This document shows positions 1-5,608 of a stretch of 7,769 bases of DNA, piece by piece. The notes below the pieces were generated by a model. It did no database searches, was not told the DNA's origin, and was given only the letters and a program-made list of their open reading frames with translations. Location: assembly GCF_946481155.1 (NCBI RefSeq), contig NZ_CAMLMK010000121.1, positions 1 through 7,769 on the forward strand, read 5' to 3'. The stretch's first letter is position 1; each line of letters opens with the position of its first letter. The stretch is from an uncultured Flavobacterium sp. GTDB lineage: Bacteria > Bacteroidota > Bacteroidia > Flavobacteriales > Flavobacteriaceae. Made by a program: the position numbers and the translations under genes.

Positions 1-1
1 A

Positions 2-130
2 TACAAAACACAAATTGTGCAGTTATACGCATTCAATATGTATGTTTTGTGTTCCAGCCAAAGCGAAAAATCGGTGCAATTCGGAAGAAAAGCTAACCGT
101 CCGATTGATATCGTGATGGAGAAGAAGTAG
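2..130 (+). CDS. C-terminal fragment of an unidentified protein (5' end outside window)
   Basis: The frame is open from the left edge to a TAG at 128-130 and gives 42 residues, ending FGRKANRPIDIVMEKK. The ending has a basic segment followed by a short beta-strand-like stretch (IDIVME) and a charged tail. This loosely recalls the NRRVEI-type end of OmpA-like peptidoglycan-binding domains, but the similarity is too short to name a family. No start codon is required inside the window; the only early ATG, at 38, would leave an implausibly small protein, so I read it as partial. A second + frame is also open over most of this stretch, but its translation looks less protein-like. The fragment reads away from the next gene's 3' end, so the two are convergent. 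Coding status is moderate and function is unknown. Confidence 0.45.
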   Translation, partial: YKTQIVQLYAFNMYVLCSSQSEKSVQFGRKANRPIDIVMEKK

Positions 131-205
131 AGGCTAGAGTCAAGAAGCAAGAGAAAAGATTATAAAAAAATAGTAAATACTAAAAAAAGAGAAAATAGAT
201 CGAAA
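131..205. repeat. Purine-rich spacer with a 7-nt quasi-repeat
   Basis: The spacer between the two convergent stop codons is strongly A/G biased on the + strand. Four consecutive 7-nt blocks start with GA at 137, 144, 151 and 158 (gagtcaa, gaagcaa, gagaaaa, gattata), and the purine bias continues to about 200. No clear hairpin terminator is visible here for either flanking gene. It may be a remnant of a degenerate intergenic repeat, or simply compositional. Confidence 0.3.
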
Positions 206-232
206 TTTTAAATTTGTCTACTGCCTAATGCT

Positions 233-787
233 TCAAGCCCATTTAATATTACAGCCAATACTCGGTTTTTGATTCGGATTGATGCTTCGATTGTAAATCA
301 CACCATCAATAGCGCCTCGCAAATCACTTCCGCTTATCGGAATCCCGTTTCCGGGGCGACTGTCGTCTAATTGTCCGCGATACACTAATTTATCCTGATT
401 GTCAAAAAGGTAAAAATCCGGTGTGCAGGCGGCATCATAGGCTTTGGCTACTTCCTGCGTTGCATCATACAGGTACGGAAATTCAAACCGGTATTTCAGG
501 GCAAAATCCTGCATCAGTTCCGGGCTATCCTGTGGATAATTTACTACATCATTACTTGAAATCGCAATAATCCCAATGCCTTGTATGCGATAATCATTGG
601 CAATTCGGACCACTTCTTCAATTACATGATGCACGAAAGGGCAGTGGTTACAGATGAACATTACAAGCGTGCCTTTTTTGCCTTTTAAATCGGCGAAAGA
701 AAAGGAATGGCTGGAATTTGTATCCTTCAGATAAAACTCCGGCGCCATAGTGTTCAGTGGTAACATGTTGGAAGGAGTGCGTGCCAT
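233..787 (-). CDS. Thioredoxin-fold (AhpC/TSA/redoxin-like) family protein
   Basis: This 184-residue protein has a peroxiredoxin/thioredoxin-like fold. An N-terminal APEFYLKD stretch (residues 15-22) is typical of AhpC/TSA domains. A CxxC site, CNHC, sits at 46-49 within the family signature CNHCPFV, after the strand TLVMFI. A likely cis-proline is P123 in ACTPDFYLFD, preceded by C121, and the end carries SIGCNIKW with C179, giving extra cysteines that may take part in the redox cycle. There is no signal peptide, so the protein is probably cytoplasmic and acts as a thiol-disulfide reductase or peroxidase; the true substrate is not evident. I chose the ATG at 785-787. The frame extends to a TTG at 808, but a -7-like box covers that codon, so it is probably not transcribed. 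Its 5' end faces the Mpo1-like gene. Confidence 0.85.
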   Translation of the reverse strand: MARTPSNMLPLNTMAPEFYLKDTNSSHSFSFADLKGKKGTLVMFICNHCPFVHHVIEEVVRIANDYRIQGIGIIAISSNDVVNYPQDSPELMQDFALKYRFEFPYLYDATQEVAKAYDAACTPDFYLFDNQDKLVYRGQLDDSRPGNGIPISGSDLRGAIDGVIYNRSINPNQKPSIGCNIKWA

Positions 788-804
788 GGTTGTGAATGTT
801 TGTA

Positions 805-812
805 CCAAATTA
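805..812 (-). promoter_or_regulatory. Possible -7 box for the thioredoxin-fold gene
   Basis: Read on the - strand this is TAATTTGG, which matches five of the six fixed positions of the Bacteroidota -7 consensus TAnnTTTG. A TTTC lies 20 nt upstream in place of the usual TTTG at -33. A transcript from here would start near 800, just ahead of the ATG at 787 and after the alternative TTG at 808. This is a weak match, useful mainly for the start choice. Confidence 0.3.
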
Positions 813-870
813 CGATAAAAATGGATTTCCCGAAATTATTTTTTAAATTAGTGTAATCAAATCTTCGATT

Positions 871-1344
871 ATGAAAACCTTGCAGCAGTGGTTTGACGAA
901 TACTCCGTGAGCCACCAGAATCAGACAAACAAGGCGATACATTGCTTTTGTGTACCGGCCATTTATCTTTCAATTACAGGATTGTTAATGTGCATTCCTA
1001 ACGAAATGTTGCTGAGGATTTCGCCTTTCAATGACCCGATGGTTGATAATTGGGCCGTTGTTGCCTTATGCTTTGTATTGTATTTCTATTCCAGGCTTTC
1101 GCTGATGATGGCGATAAAAATGGCTGTGTTTTCGGCGATTTGCATTACTTTAAATTTCGTTATCAGTTTTCAGCTGCCGTTGTGGAGGGCTTCCTTGCTT
1201 ATTTTTACGCTAGCTTGGGCAGGGCAGTTTTACGGACATGTACTGGAAGGAAAAAAACCTTCTTTTGTTAAAGATATGCAGTTTCTGCTGATTGGTCCGG
1301 CCTGGGTGATTGAAAATGTGTTTTCATCTAAAGACAACGATTAA
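871..1344 (+). CDS. Mpo1-like (DUF962/YGL010w) membrane protein
   Basis: This 157-residue, mostly hydrophobic protein matches the DUF962/Mpo1 family. The N-terminal hallmark is SHQNQTNKAIHCFCVP, with H15, N20 and H24. The second hallmark is near the C terminus, QFYGHVLEGKKPSF, with H123 and E126. Between and around them are about four hydrophobic segments (roughly residues 25-41, 61-78, 81-100 and 104-117). Yeast Mpo1 is an Fe(II)-dependent dioxygenase in alpha-oxidation of 2-hydroxy fatty acids, and its conserved histidines bind iron; the same pattern here suggests a metal-binding integral membrane enzyme, but the bacterial substrate is an inference. The stop codon overlaps the start of the CsaA-like gene (TAATG), so the two are almost certainly co-translated. 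No good promoter match is visible in the 83-bp divergent spacer upstream. Confidence 0.85.
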   Translation: MKTLQQWFDEYSVSHQNQTNKAIHCFCVPAIYLSITGLLMCIPNEMLLRISPFNDPMVDNWAVVALCFVLYFYSRLSLMMAIKMAVFSAICITLNFVISFQLPLWRASLLIFTLAWAGQFYGHVLEGKKPSFVKDMQFLLIGPAWVIENVFSSKDND

Positions 1345-1676
1345 TGCTCACTTGGGACGAATTTGAAAAAACAGAAATGCGCGTCGGGACAATTATCGAA
1401 GTGAATGATTTTCCTGAAGCACGAAAACCGGCTTACCAGCTTACCATTGATTTTGGACCGGCTATCGGAATTAGGAAATCTTCGGCACAAATTACAAAAC
1501 GGTATGTGAAGACGGAATTACTCAACCGTCAGATTGTAGCTGTCGTCAACTTTCCGAAGAAACAGATTGGCAAATTCATGAGCGAATGCCTGGTATTGGG
1601 ATCTGTTGGCTCTGATAATGATATTGTGTTGCTAGCACCTGATTTTAATGTCGAAAACGGATTGCGTATCGGATAA
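1344..1676 (+). CDS. csaA: CsaA-like tRNA-binding-domain protein
   Basis: This 110-residue protein consists of a single tRNA-binding (OB-fold) domain of the CsaA type. Family landmarks are MRVGTI at 12-17, ARKPAYQLTIDFG at 26-38, SSAQIT at 46-51, and VVNFPKKQIGKFMSECLVLG at 67-86. The length matches free-standing CsaA, which is about 110 residues, so this is not a fragment of the methionyl-tRNA synthetase C-terminal domain. CsaA of Bacillus is a homodimeric chaperone-like protein connected to protein export and can bind tRNA; that activity is inferred here. The ATG overlaps the TAA of the Mpo1-like gene by one base, indicating translational coupling. The next gene is convergent with a 41-bp gap in which I see no clear hairpin, only A/T-rich sequence. 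Confidence 0.85.
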   Translation: MLTWDEFEKTEMRVGTIIEVNDFPEARKPAYQLTIDFGPAIGIRKSSAQITKRYVKTELLNRQIVAVVNFPKKQIGKFMSECLVLGSVGSDNDIVLLAPDFNVENGLRIG

Positions 1677-1717
1677 TAAAAAAATCAAAAACCTTTCGAT
1701 TCCGGACTTCATAAATT

Positions 1718-1927
1718 TTATTTTCTTATCCTTTTTATCGCCATGACTAAATTGTAGGACGACAAAAAGATTAATACTATCGCCGCAATTAAGGCTATTT
1801 TGGTTTGGTTCGAGGGTATTACCTGAAATTCATCGTAATTTACCTTGAGCAGGTATAGCCAGAATATTAGTGTAGCGACATGAAATACAATGCCGTATTT
1901 GTGTATGAATGCTCTGATTTTATCCAT
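1718..1927 (-). CDS. Small two-helix membrane protein, unknown function
   Basis: This 69-residue ORF begins at an ATG (1925-1927) with MDKIRAFIHK and ends in a basic tail, KRIRK. Two hydrophobic segments (about residues 11-29 and 43-63) are separated by a short polar loop (VNYDEFQVIPSNQTK), as expected of a hairpin-type inner-membrane protein with both ends in the cytoplasm by the positive-inside rule. I recognise no family. It follows the DUF3276 gene on the same strand, but a strong hairpin terminator lies between them, ending only 19 bp from its start codon, and no -7 box is evident after the hairpin. It may depend on read-through or on a promoter I cannot see. The composition and amphipathic pattern support a real protein. 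Confidence 0.65.
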   Translation of the reverse strand: MDKIRAFIHKYGIVFHVATLIFWLYLLKVNYDEFQVIPSNQTKIALIAAIVLIFLSSYNLVMAIKRIRK

Positions 1928-1946
1928 AGGTTTTCTATTTAAATAA

Positions 1947-1976
1947 AAAGTCCAAAATCGTAGGATTTTGGACTTT
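1947..1976 (-). terminator. Hairpin terminator after the DUF3276 gene
   Basis: A perfect 13-bp inverted repeat (1947-1959 with 1964-1976) encloses the loop GTAG. On the - strand it is followed by TTATTT and lies 23 bp past the DUF3276 stop codon, so it most likely ends that transcript. On the + strand it is followed by GG and six T, so it could also stop transcripts running through from csaA. Confidence 0.85.
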
Positions 1977-1999
1977 GGTTTTTTATTTCTGACTGAATA

Positions 2000-2374
2000 T
2001 TAAATATCGTCAAAATCAATATCGGTAAAGCTTCCTGAAGTTTTTGTTTCTTCTGTTTTTTCAGAGAAATATTCTTTTTTGAAATCTTTTTGATGTCTTT
2101 CTGAAATAACTTCTTCGCCTTTATGGTTTAACACATACGAAGTCATTTCGTCTAAAATATCTTTAAAAGCTGCGAAATCTTCTTTGTACAGATAAATTTT
2201 ATGTTTTTTAAAGTGGAAAGAACCATCTTCTTCAGTGAATTTTTTGCTTTCTGTTACCGTAATGTAGTAGTCATCAGCTTTAGTTGCTCTTACATCAAAG
2301 AAATACGTTCTTCTTCCTGCTCTTAAAACTTTAGAAAAAATTTCTTCTTTTTCTAACAAATCATTTTCTCTCAT
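2000..2374 (-). CDS. DUF3276 PUR-like nucleic-acid-binding protein
   Basis: This 124-residue protein matches the Bacteroidota DUF3276 family, which adopts the PUR (Pur-alpha-like) fold that binds single-stranded DNA or RNA. The PUR-like block spans roughly residues 11-75: EIFSKVLRAGRRTYFFDVR, then a beta strand DDYYITVTESKKF, the segment HFKKHKIYLYKEDF, and a helix with ILDEM. The tail is acidic and low complexity, ending FTDIDFDDI. One PUR repeat implies that it works as a dimer. I start it at ATG 2372-2374, preceded by AGAAGG, an unusually good ribosome-binding site for this phylum. The frame extends to a TTG at 2422, but those 16 extra residues do not look like the family. It sits 72 bp downstream of the ABC exporter gene on the same strand. 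Nucleic acid targets are unknown. Confidence 0.85.
   Translation of the reverse strand: MRENDLLEKEEIFSKVLRAGRRTYFFDVRATKADDYYITVTESKKFTEEDGSFHFKKHKIYLYKEDFAAFKDILDEMTSYVLNHKGEEVISERHQKDFKKEYFSEKTEETKTSGSFTDIDFDDI
2368..2372 (-). other. Hypothetical continuation of start context: placeholder excluded from gene calls
   Basis: This short interval is part of the DUF3276 start region already described, and carries no separate element. It should be disregarded as an independent feature. Confidence 0.01.
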
Positions 2375-2446
2375 AATCCTTCTGTCGATATTAATTGTGT
2401 TATGTAGAAACCAAAAATCCAAAAAAAAACCAAAATAACCAAGATT

Positions 2447-4195
2447 TTATTGCAATTCTTTTTCAGAAAGTTGTTTATAATACAATTCTTTGTAGTAACC
2501 CTCCTGATTTACAAGCTCATAGTGCGAGCCCTGCTGAATGATTTTCCCGTCTTCAAGGATGATAATCTGGTCTGCATTTTTAGCAGATGAAACCCTGTGG
2601 CTTACAAGAATCGTAGTTTTATCTTTACAAAAATCCATTAAATTGTTTAGGATGGCTTCTTCCGTTTCGGTGTCTACTGCGGATAAGCAATCGTCCAATA
2701 ATAGAATAGGAGCGTTCTTAATCATGGCACGCGCAATAGAAACACGTTGCTTTTGTCCACCCGAAAGTGTGATGCCACGTTCGCCTAATACCGTGTCGTA
2801 TTGGTTTTTAAAGGTGATAATGTTCTGATGTACTATAGCTTTTTTTGCTGCGTCGATTACTTCTTCGTCGCTTGCTTCCTCTTTTCCGAACTTGATGTTG
2901 TTTTTTATCGAATCGGAAAACAGGAAAGCATCCTGAGGTACAAACCCGATATGATCCCTAACATCATATAAATTGAGGTTTTTAATGTTTGTACTGTCGA
3001 TTTTCACTGCACCATTTTCAACATCATACAAACGGCTGATTAAGGAAAGAACGGTAGATTTTCCGGAACCAGTTTTGCCAAGTATAGCCAAAGTTTCCCC
3101 TCTGTCAATTTCAAAAGATACATTCTTTAAGGCTTCGATATTGGTGTCTTCATAAGTGAAAGAAACATTGTCGAAAGTAATTTTGCCTTCAATTTCAGTT
3201 TGCTCGTCCACTTCATTTTGGATTTCGGGAACGACTTTCAGGAATTCGTTGATACGTTTCTGAGACGCTTCAGCTTCCTGAACCATGGAAGAAACCCAAC
3301 CCAAAGAAGCAACCGGCCACGTTAACATGTTGATGTATAAAATGAACTGTGCAATTACACCTATATCCGGAATGGTGCCGTTGACGTACATTATTCCGCC
3401 CACATAAATCACCACGAGATTGCTAATGCCGATAAGCAGGATCATTAGCGGGCCAAATAAAGACTGAACACGGGCTAAATCAAGGTTTTTGGTTTTGCTT
3501 TCTTTGGAAAGACCTTCAAATTCGTTTTGCTTCTGGCCTTCCAATGCGTAGGCTTTAATTACGCGGATTCCTGAAAACATTTCCTGGGTAAACGTAGATA
3601 ACTTGGATAAATTCTGCTGATATGCTGTGCTTCGTTTGTTGATTTCCGAACTGATTTTGAAAATGCTGTATCCTAAAATCGGTAATGGCAAAAGGGAATA
3701 GAGGGTTAGTTTTGGCGAAACCAAATACATCTGAACTGTTACCACAGCAAAACGGATAATTGTATTTATGGAGTACATTACGGCCGGGCCAACATATTGG
3801 CGTACTTTCCCAACATCTTCACTGATACGGTTCATCAGGTCACCGGTGCGGTTTTGCTTGTAGAAATTCTGTGTAAGCCTTTCGTACTGCTGGAAAACTT
3901 CATTTTTCAGGTCAAATTCGATATGACGCGACATCACGATCAAGGTCTGACGCATCAGGAAGGTCAAAAAACCAGCAATTAAAGTGGTGACAAGAATCAA
4001 AACGATATTCTCCAGCAAATCGGTTTCCACTACTTCTTTTGTTAATTTGCTGTTCTCTAAAACTTTAATCGAATCGCCAACTAATTTCGGAGTATATAAT
4101 GTGAAGAATTGTGCTACAATTGTGATTAGAATACCAAGTAAAAAACGGTATTTATATTTGATGAAATATTTGTTTAAATATTGAAGTTCTTTCAT
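2447..4195 (-). CDS. ABC exporter half-transporter (fused membrane domain and ATPase)
   Basis: This 582-residue protein has the MsbA/MdlB-type architecture. The N-terminal membrane domain (about 1-320) has some six hydrophobic helices, near 17-36, 63-82, 138-157, 161-178, 248-270 and 277-297. The C-terminal ATPase (about 338-575) has the A-loop Y348, Walker A GKTGSGKST at 373-381, Q-loop Q421, signature LSGGQ at 477-481, Walker B ILLLDD at 497-502, D-loop SAVD at 505-508 and H-loop H533. It should work as a dimer exporting a hydrophobic substrate such as a lipid or drug; the substrate is not evident. The catalytic Walker B position is Asp (D502) rather than Glu, as in the degenerate sites of some heterodimeric exporters, yet no partner gene is present here. 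The start is the ATG at 4193-4195. The DUF3276 gene follows. Confidence 0.93.
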   Translation of the reverse strand: MKELQYLNKYFIKYKYRFLLGILITIVAQFFTLYTPKLVGDSIKVLENSKLTKEVVETDLLENIVLILVTTLIAGFLTFLMRQTLIVMSRHIEFDLKNEVFQQYERLTQNFYKQNRTGDLMNRISEDVGKVRQYVGPAVMYSINTIIRFAVVTVQMYLVSPKLTLYSLLPLPILGYSIFKISSEINKRSTAYQQNLSKLSTFTQEMFSGIRVIKAYALEGQKQNEFEGLSKESKTKNLDLARVQSLFGPLMILLIGISNLVVIYVGGIMYVNGTIPDIGVIAQFILYINMLTWPVASLGWVSSMVQEAEASQKRINEFLKVVPEIQNEVDEQTEIEGKITFDNVSFTYEDTNIEALKNVSFEIDRGETLAILGKTGSGKSTVLSLISRLYDVENGAVKIDSTNIKNLNLYDVRDHIGFVPQDAFLFSDSIKNNIKFGKEEASDEEVIDAAKKAIVHQNIITFKNQYDTVLGERGITLSGGQKQRVSIARAMIKNAPILLLDDCLSAVDTETEEAILNNLMDFCKDKTTILVSHRVSSAKNADQIIILEDGKIIQQGSHYELVNQEGYYKELYYKQLSEKELQ

Positions 4196-4210
4196 TGTAT
4201 TTCGTATATT

Positions 4211-4253
4211 TTAAAAAAATCTTTTTTTAACTGTTAAAAAATTAAATTTAATT
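4211..4253. promoter_or_regulatory. Two A/T palindromes in the exporter/dehydrogenase divergent spacer
   Basis: The first element, 4211-4230, is a perfect 9-bp inverted repeat (TTAAAAAAA with TTTTTTTAA, spacer TC). The second, 4240-4253, is the 14-bp palindrome AATTAAATTTAATT. Both lie 15-58 bp upstream of the exporter start. They could be operator-like or DNA-bending sites, but palindromes of A and T arise easily in DNA this AT-rich. I found no good TAnnTTTG match for the exporter. Confidence 0.25.
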
Positions 4254-4317
4254 CTAAAAATACTTTATTCTACTTCGAAAATAAATATTAAAGAAAAATT
4301 AAAATAAGCGTTTTGTG

Positions 4318-4348
4318 TTGAAATATTCTGAATAAAGATGTAATTTTG
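4318..4348 (+). promoter_or_regulatory. Bacteroidota-type promoter of the leucine dehydrogenase-type gene
   Basis: TTG at 4318-4320 (-33 element), a 20-nt spacer and TAATTTTG at 4341-4348 (-7 element) fit the consensus TTG-N17-23-TAnnTTTG exactly. Transcription would start near 4353, giving a leader of about 40 nt that is A-rich before the ATG at 4396 and has no Shine-Dalgarno sequence, as is usual in this phylum. Confidence 0.75.
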
Positions 4349-4395
4349 CAGCCTGTTTTTGAATTTAATTCAACCTATAAAAAAACATTTATAAC

Positions 4396-5505
4396 ATGAT
4401 AACAGAAGTTACTAACGCTAATGAGCTTCACAAAATCGACCCGGTTTTCGGTCAGGTTTCATTTGATAATCATGAGCAAATCGTATTTTGTCACGACAAA
4501 GATACTGGTTTAAAAGCAATAATTGGTGTTCATAACACAGTTTTAGGACCTGCTTTAGGCGGTACAAGAATGTGGAAATATACTAATGAGTGGGAAGCTT
4601 TAAATGATGTTTTGCGTTTGTCCCGCGGGATGACTTTCAAGTCGGCTATTTCCGGATTAAATCTTGGAGGAGGTAAAGCGGTTATCATTGGGGATTCTAA
4701 ATTGGATAAGACTCCGGAACTGATTATTAAATTCGGACAGTTTGTAAATTCCCTAAGCGGAAAATACATTACTGCTGAAGACGTGGGAACTACGACTCCG
4801 GATATGGATTTAATCAGAGATTATACTCCTTATGTAACAGGAATTTCTGAAGAAAGAGGTGGTTCCGGGAACCCTTCGCCTGTAACAGCTTATGGTGTTT
4901 ATATGGGTATGAAAGCCGCTGCGAAATACCAGTTTGGCTCTGATAATTTAGAAGGTAAAAAAATATTGGTTCAGGGAATCGGACATGTTGGTGAAACTTT
5001 GGTAGAGTTAATCTCTAAAGAAGGCGCTATCGTTCAGATTGCTGATATCAATGAAGCTCGTTTACAGGAAGTGGGCGCTAAATACGGTGCTAAAGTTTTC
5101 TCGGGCGGCGATTTATACAGTGCTGATGTGGATATCTATGCACCTTGTGCTTTAGGAGCTACCATCAACGACGATACTATCGAAAAATTAAAAGCTAAAG
5201 TTATCGCAGGTGCGGCAAATAACCAGTTAGCAGTAGAGCAGGTTCACGGTGCAAGATTACAGGAAAAAGGCATTTTATATGCTCCGGATTTCTTAATTAA
5301 CGCTGGTGGAATCATCAATGTTTATGGTGAAATTGCTGGTTACGGTAAAGAAGAAGCAATGCGCAGAACTGAAAATATCTATAACACTACACTGGATATC
5401 TTCAACTATGCAAAAGAAAGCAACCTTACGACACACCAGGCAGCTATGAGAATGGCTCAGGACCGTATTGATGCAAGAAAAAAAGAAAACGCTGCTAAGA
5501 AGTAG
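4396..5505 (+). CDS. Glu/Leu/Phe/Val dehydrogenase, leucine dehydrogenase type
   Basis: This 369-residue enzyme should catalyse NAD-dependent oxidative deamination of a branched-chain amino acid such as leucine or valine to its 2-oxo acid and ammonia, in the cytoplasm. The N-terminal catalytic domain contains LGPALGGTRMW (50-60), K82 and K94 (in GLNLGGGKAVII), whose 12-residue spacing matches the substrate-binding and catalytic lysines K68 and K80 of Bacillus leucine dehydrogenase, and D129 in YITAEDVGT, matching its D115. The Rossmann domain has GIGHVG (194-199), and D217 at the end of the second strand favours NAD over NADP. Length matches the family. Exact substrate is an inference from similarity; valine or phenylalanine cannot be excluded. 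Two TAG stop codons stand in tandem (5503-5508). It has its own promoter and is divergent from the exporter. Confidence 0.92.
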   Translation: MITEVTNANELHKIDPVFGQVSFDNHEQIVFCHDKDTGLKAIIGVHNTVLGPALGGTRMWKYTNEWEALNDVLRLSRGMTFKSAISGLNLGGGKAVIIGDSKLDKTPELIIKFGQFVNSLSGKYITAEDVGTTTPDMDLIRDYTPYVTGISEERGGSGNPSPVTAYGVYMGMKAAAKYQFGSDNLEGKKILVQGIGHVGETLVELISKEGAIVQIADINEARLQEVGAKYGAKVFSGGDLYSADVDIYAPCALGATINDDTIEKLKAKVIAGAANNQLAVEQVHGARLQEKGILYAPDFLINAGGIINVYGEIAGYGKEEAMRRTENIYNTTLDIFNYAKESNLTTHQAAMRMAQDRIDARKKENAAKK

Positions 5506-5549
5506 TAGAGAAAGTTTATTTATATAAGCTTTTCAAAAATAATATTTCA

Positions 5550-5557
5550 TAATTTTG
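5550..5557 (+). promoter_or_regulatory. Likely -7 box for nusB
   Basis: TAATTTTG matches TAnnTTTG exactly; with the following C it repeats the nine bases of the dehydrogenase promoter (4341-4349). No TTG is present at the -33 distance, only a T-rich stretch (5530-5534), so the promoter may be weak. Its predicted start, near 5562, falls inside the terminator stem that follows. Confidence 0.45.
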
Positions 5558-5592
5558 CGGAGCGGAAGACTACTTTCGCTCCGTTAATTTTT
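5558..5592 (+). terminator. Hairpin terminator after the dehydrogenase gene
   Basis: An 11-bp GC-rich stem (5558-5568 with 5573-5583, one G-U pair) closes a loop of ACTA and is followed by TTAATTTTT. It lies about 50 bp past the tandem stops and 16 bp before the nusB start codon, so it should end the dehydrogenase message, and a shortened stem could still form in a nusB transcript starting near 5562. Confidence 0.75.
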
Positions 5593-5608
5593 AAAGTTCT
5601 TACAAAAG

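Noticed and set aside
788..808. TTG start for the thioredoxin-fold gene, adding seven residues
   Set aside because: A -7-like box covers the TTG, and the ATG at 787 gives the usual N terminus for the family.
754..942. 62-codon - strand open frame across the divergent spacer
   Set aside because: It overlaps the starts of two supported genes and has no recognisable protein features.
1050..1271. 73-codon + strand open frame within the Mpo1-like gene
   Set aside because: It is an out-of-frame shadow of a gene with clear conserved motifs.
2368..2372. A short entry in the feature list at this interval
   Set aside because: It describes no separate element; it only overlaps the DUF3276 start region and should be ignored.
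2375..2422. TTG start for the DUF3276 gene, adding 16 residues
   Set aside because: The extra residues do not resemble the family, and a good AGAAGG site precedes the ATG at 2374.
2538..4184. Several + strand open frames opposite the ABC exporter
   Set aside because: All are antisense to a fully motif-supported gene and none has its own upstream signals.
4349..4395. Riboswitch or attenuator in the dehydrogenase leader
   Set aside because: The predicted leader is only about 40 nt and A/T-rich, with no stable structure visible.
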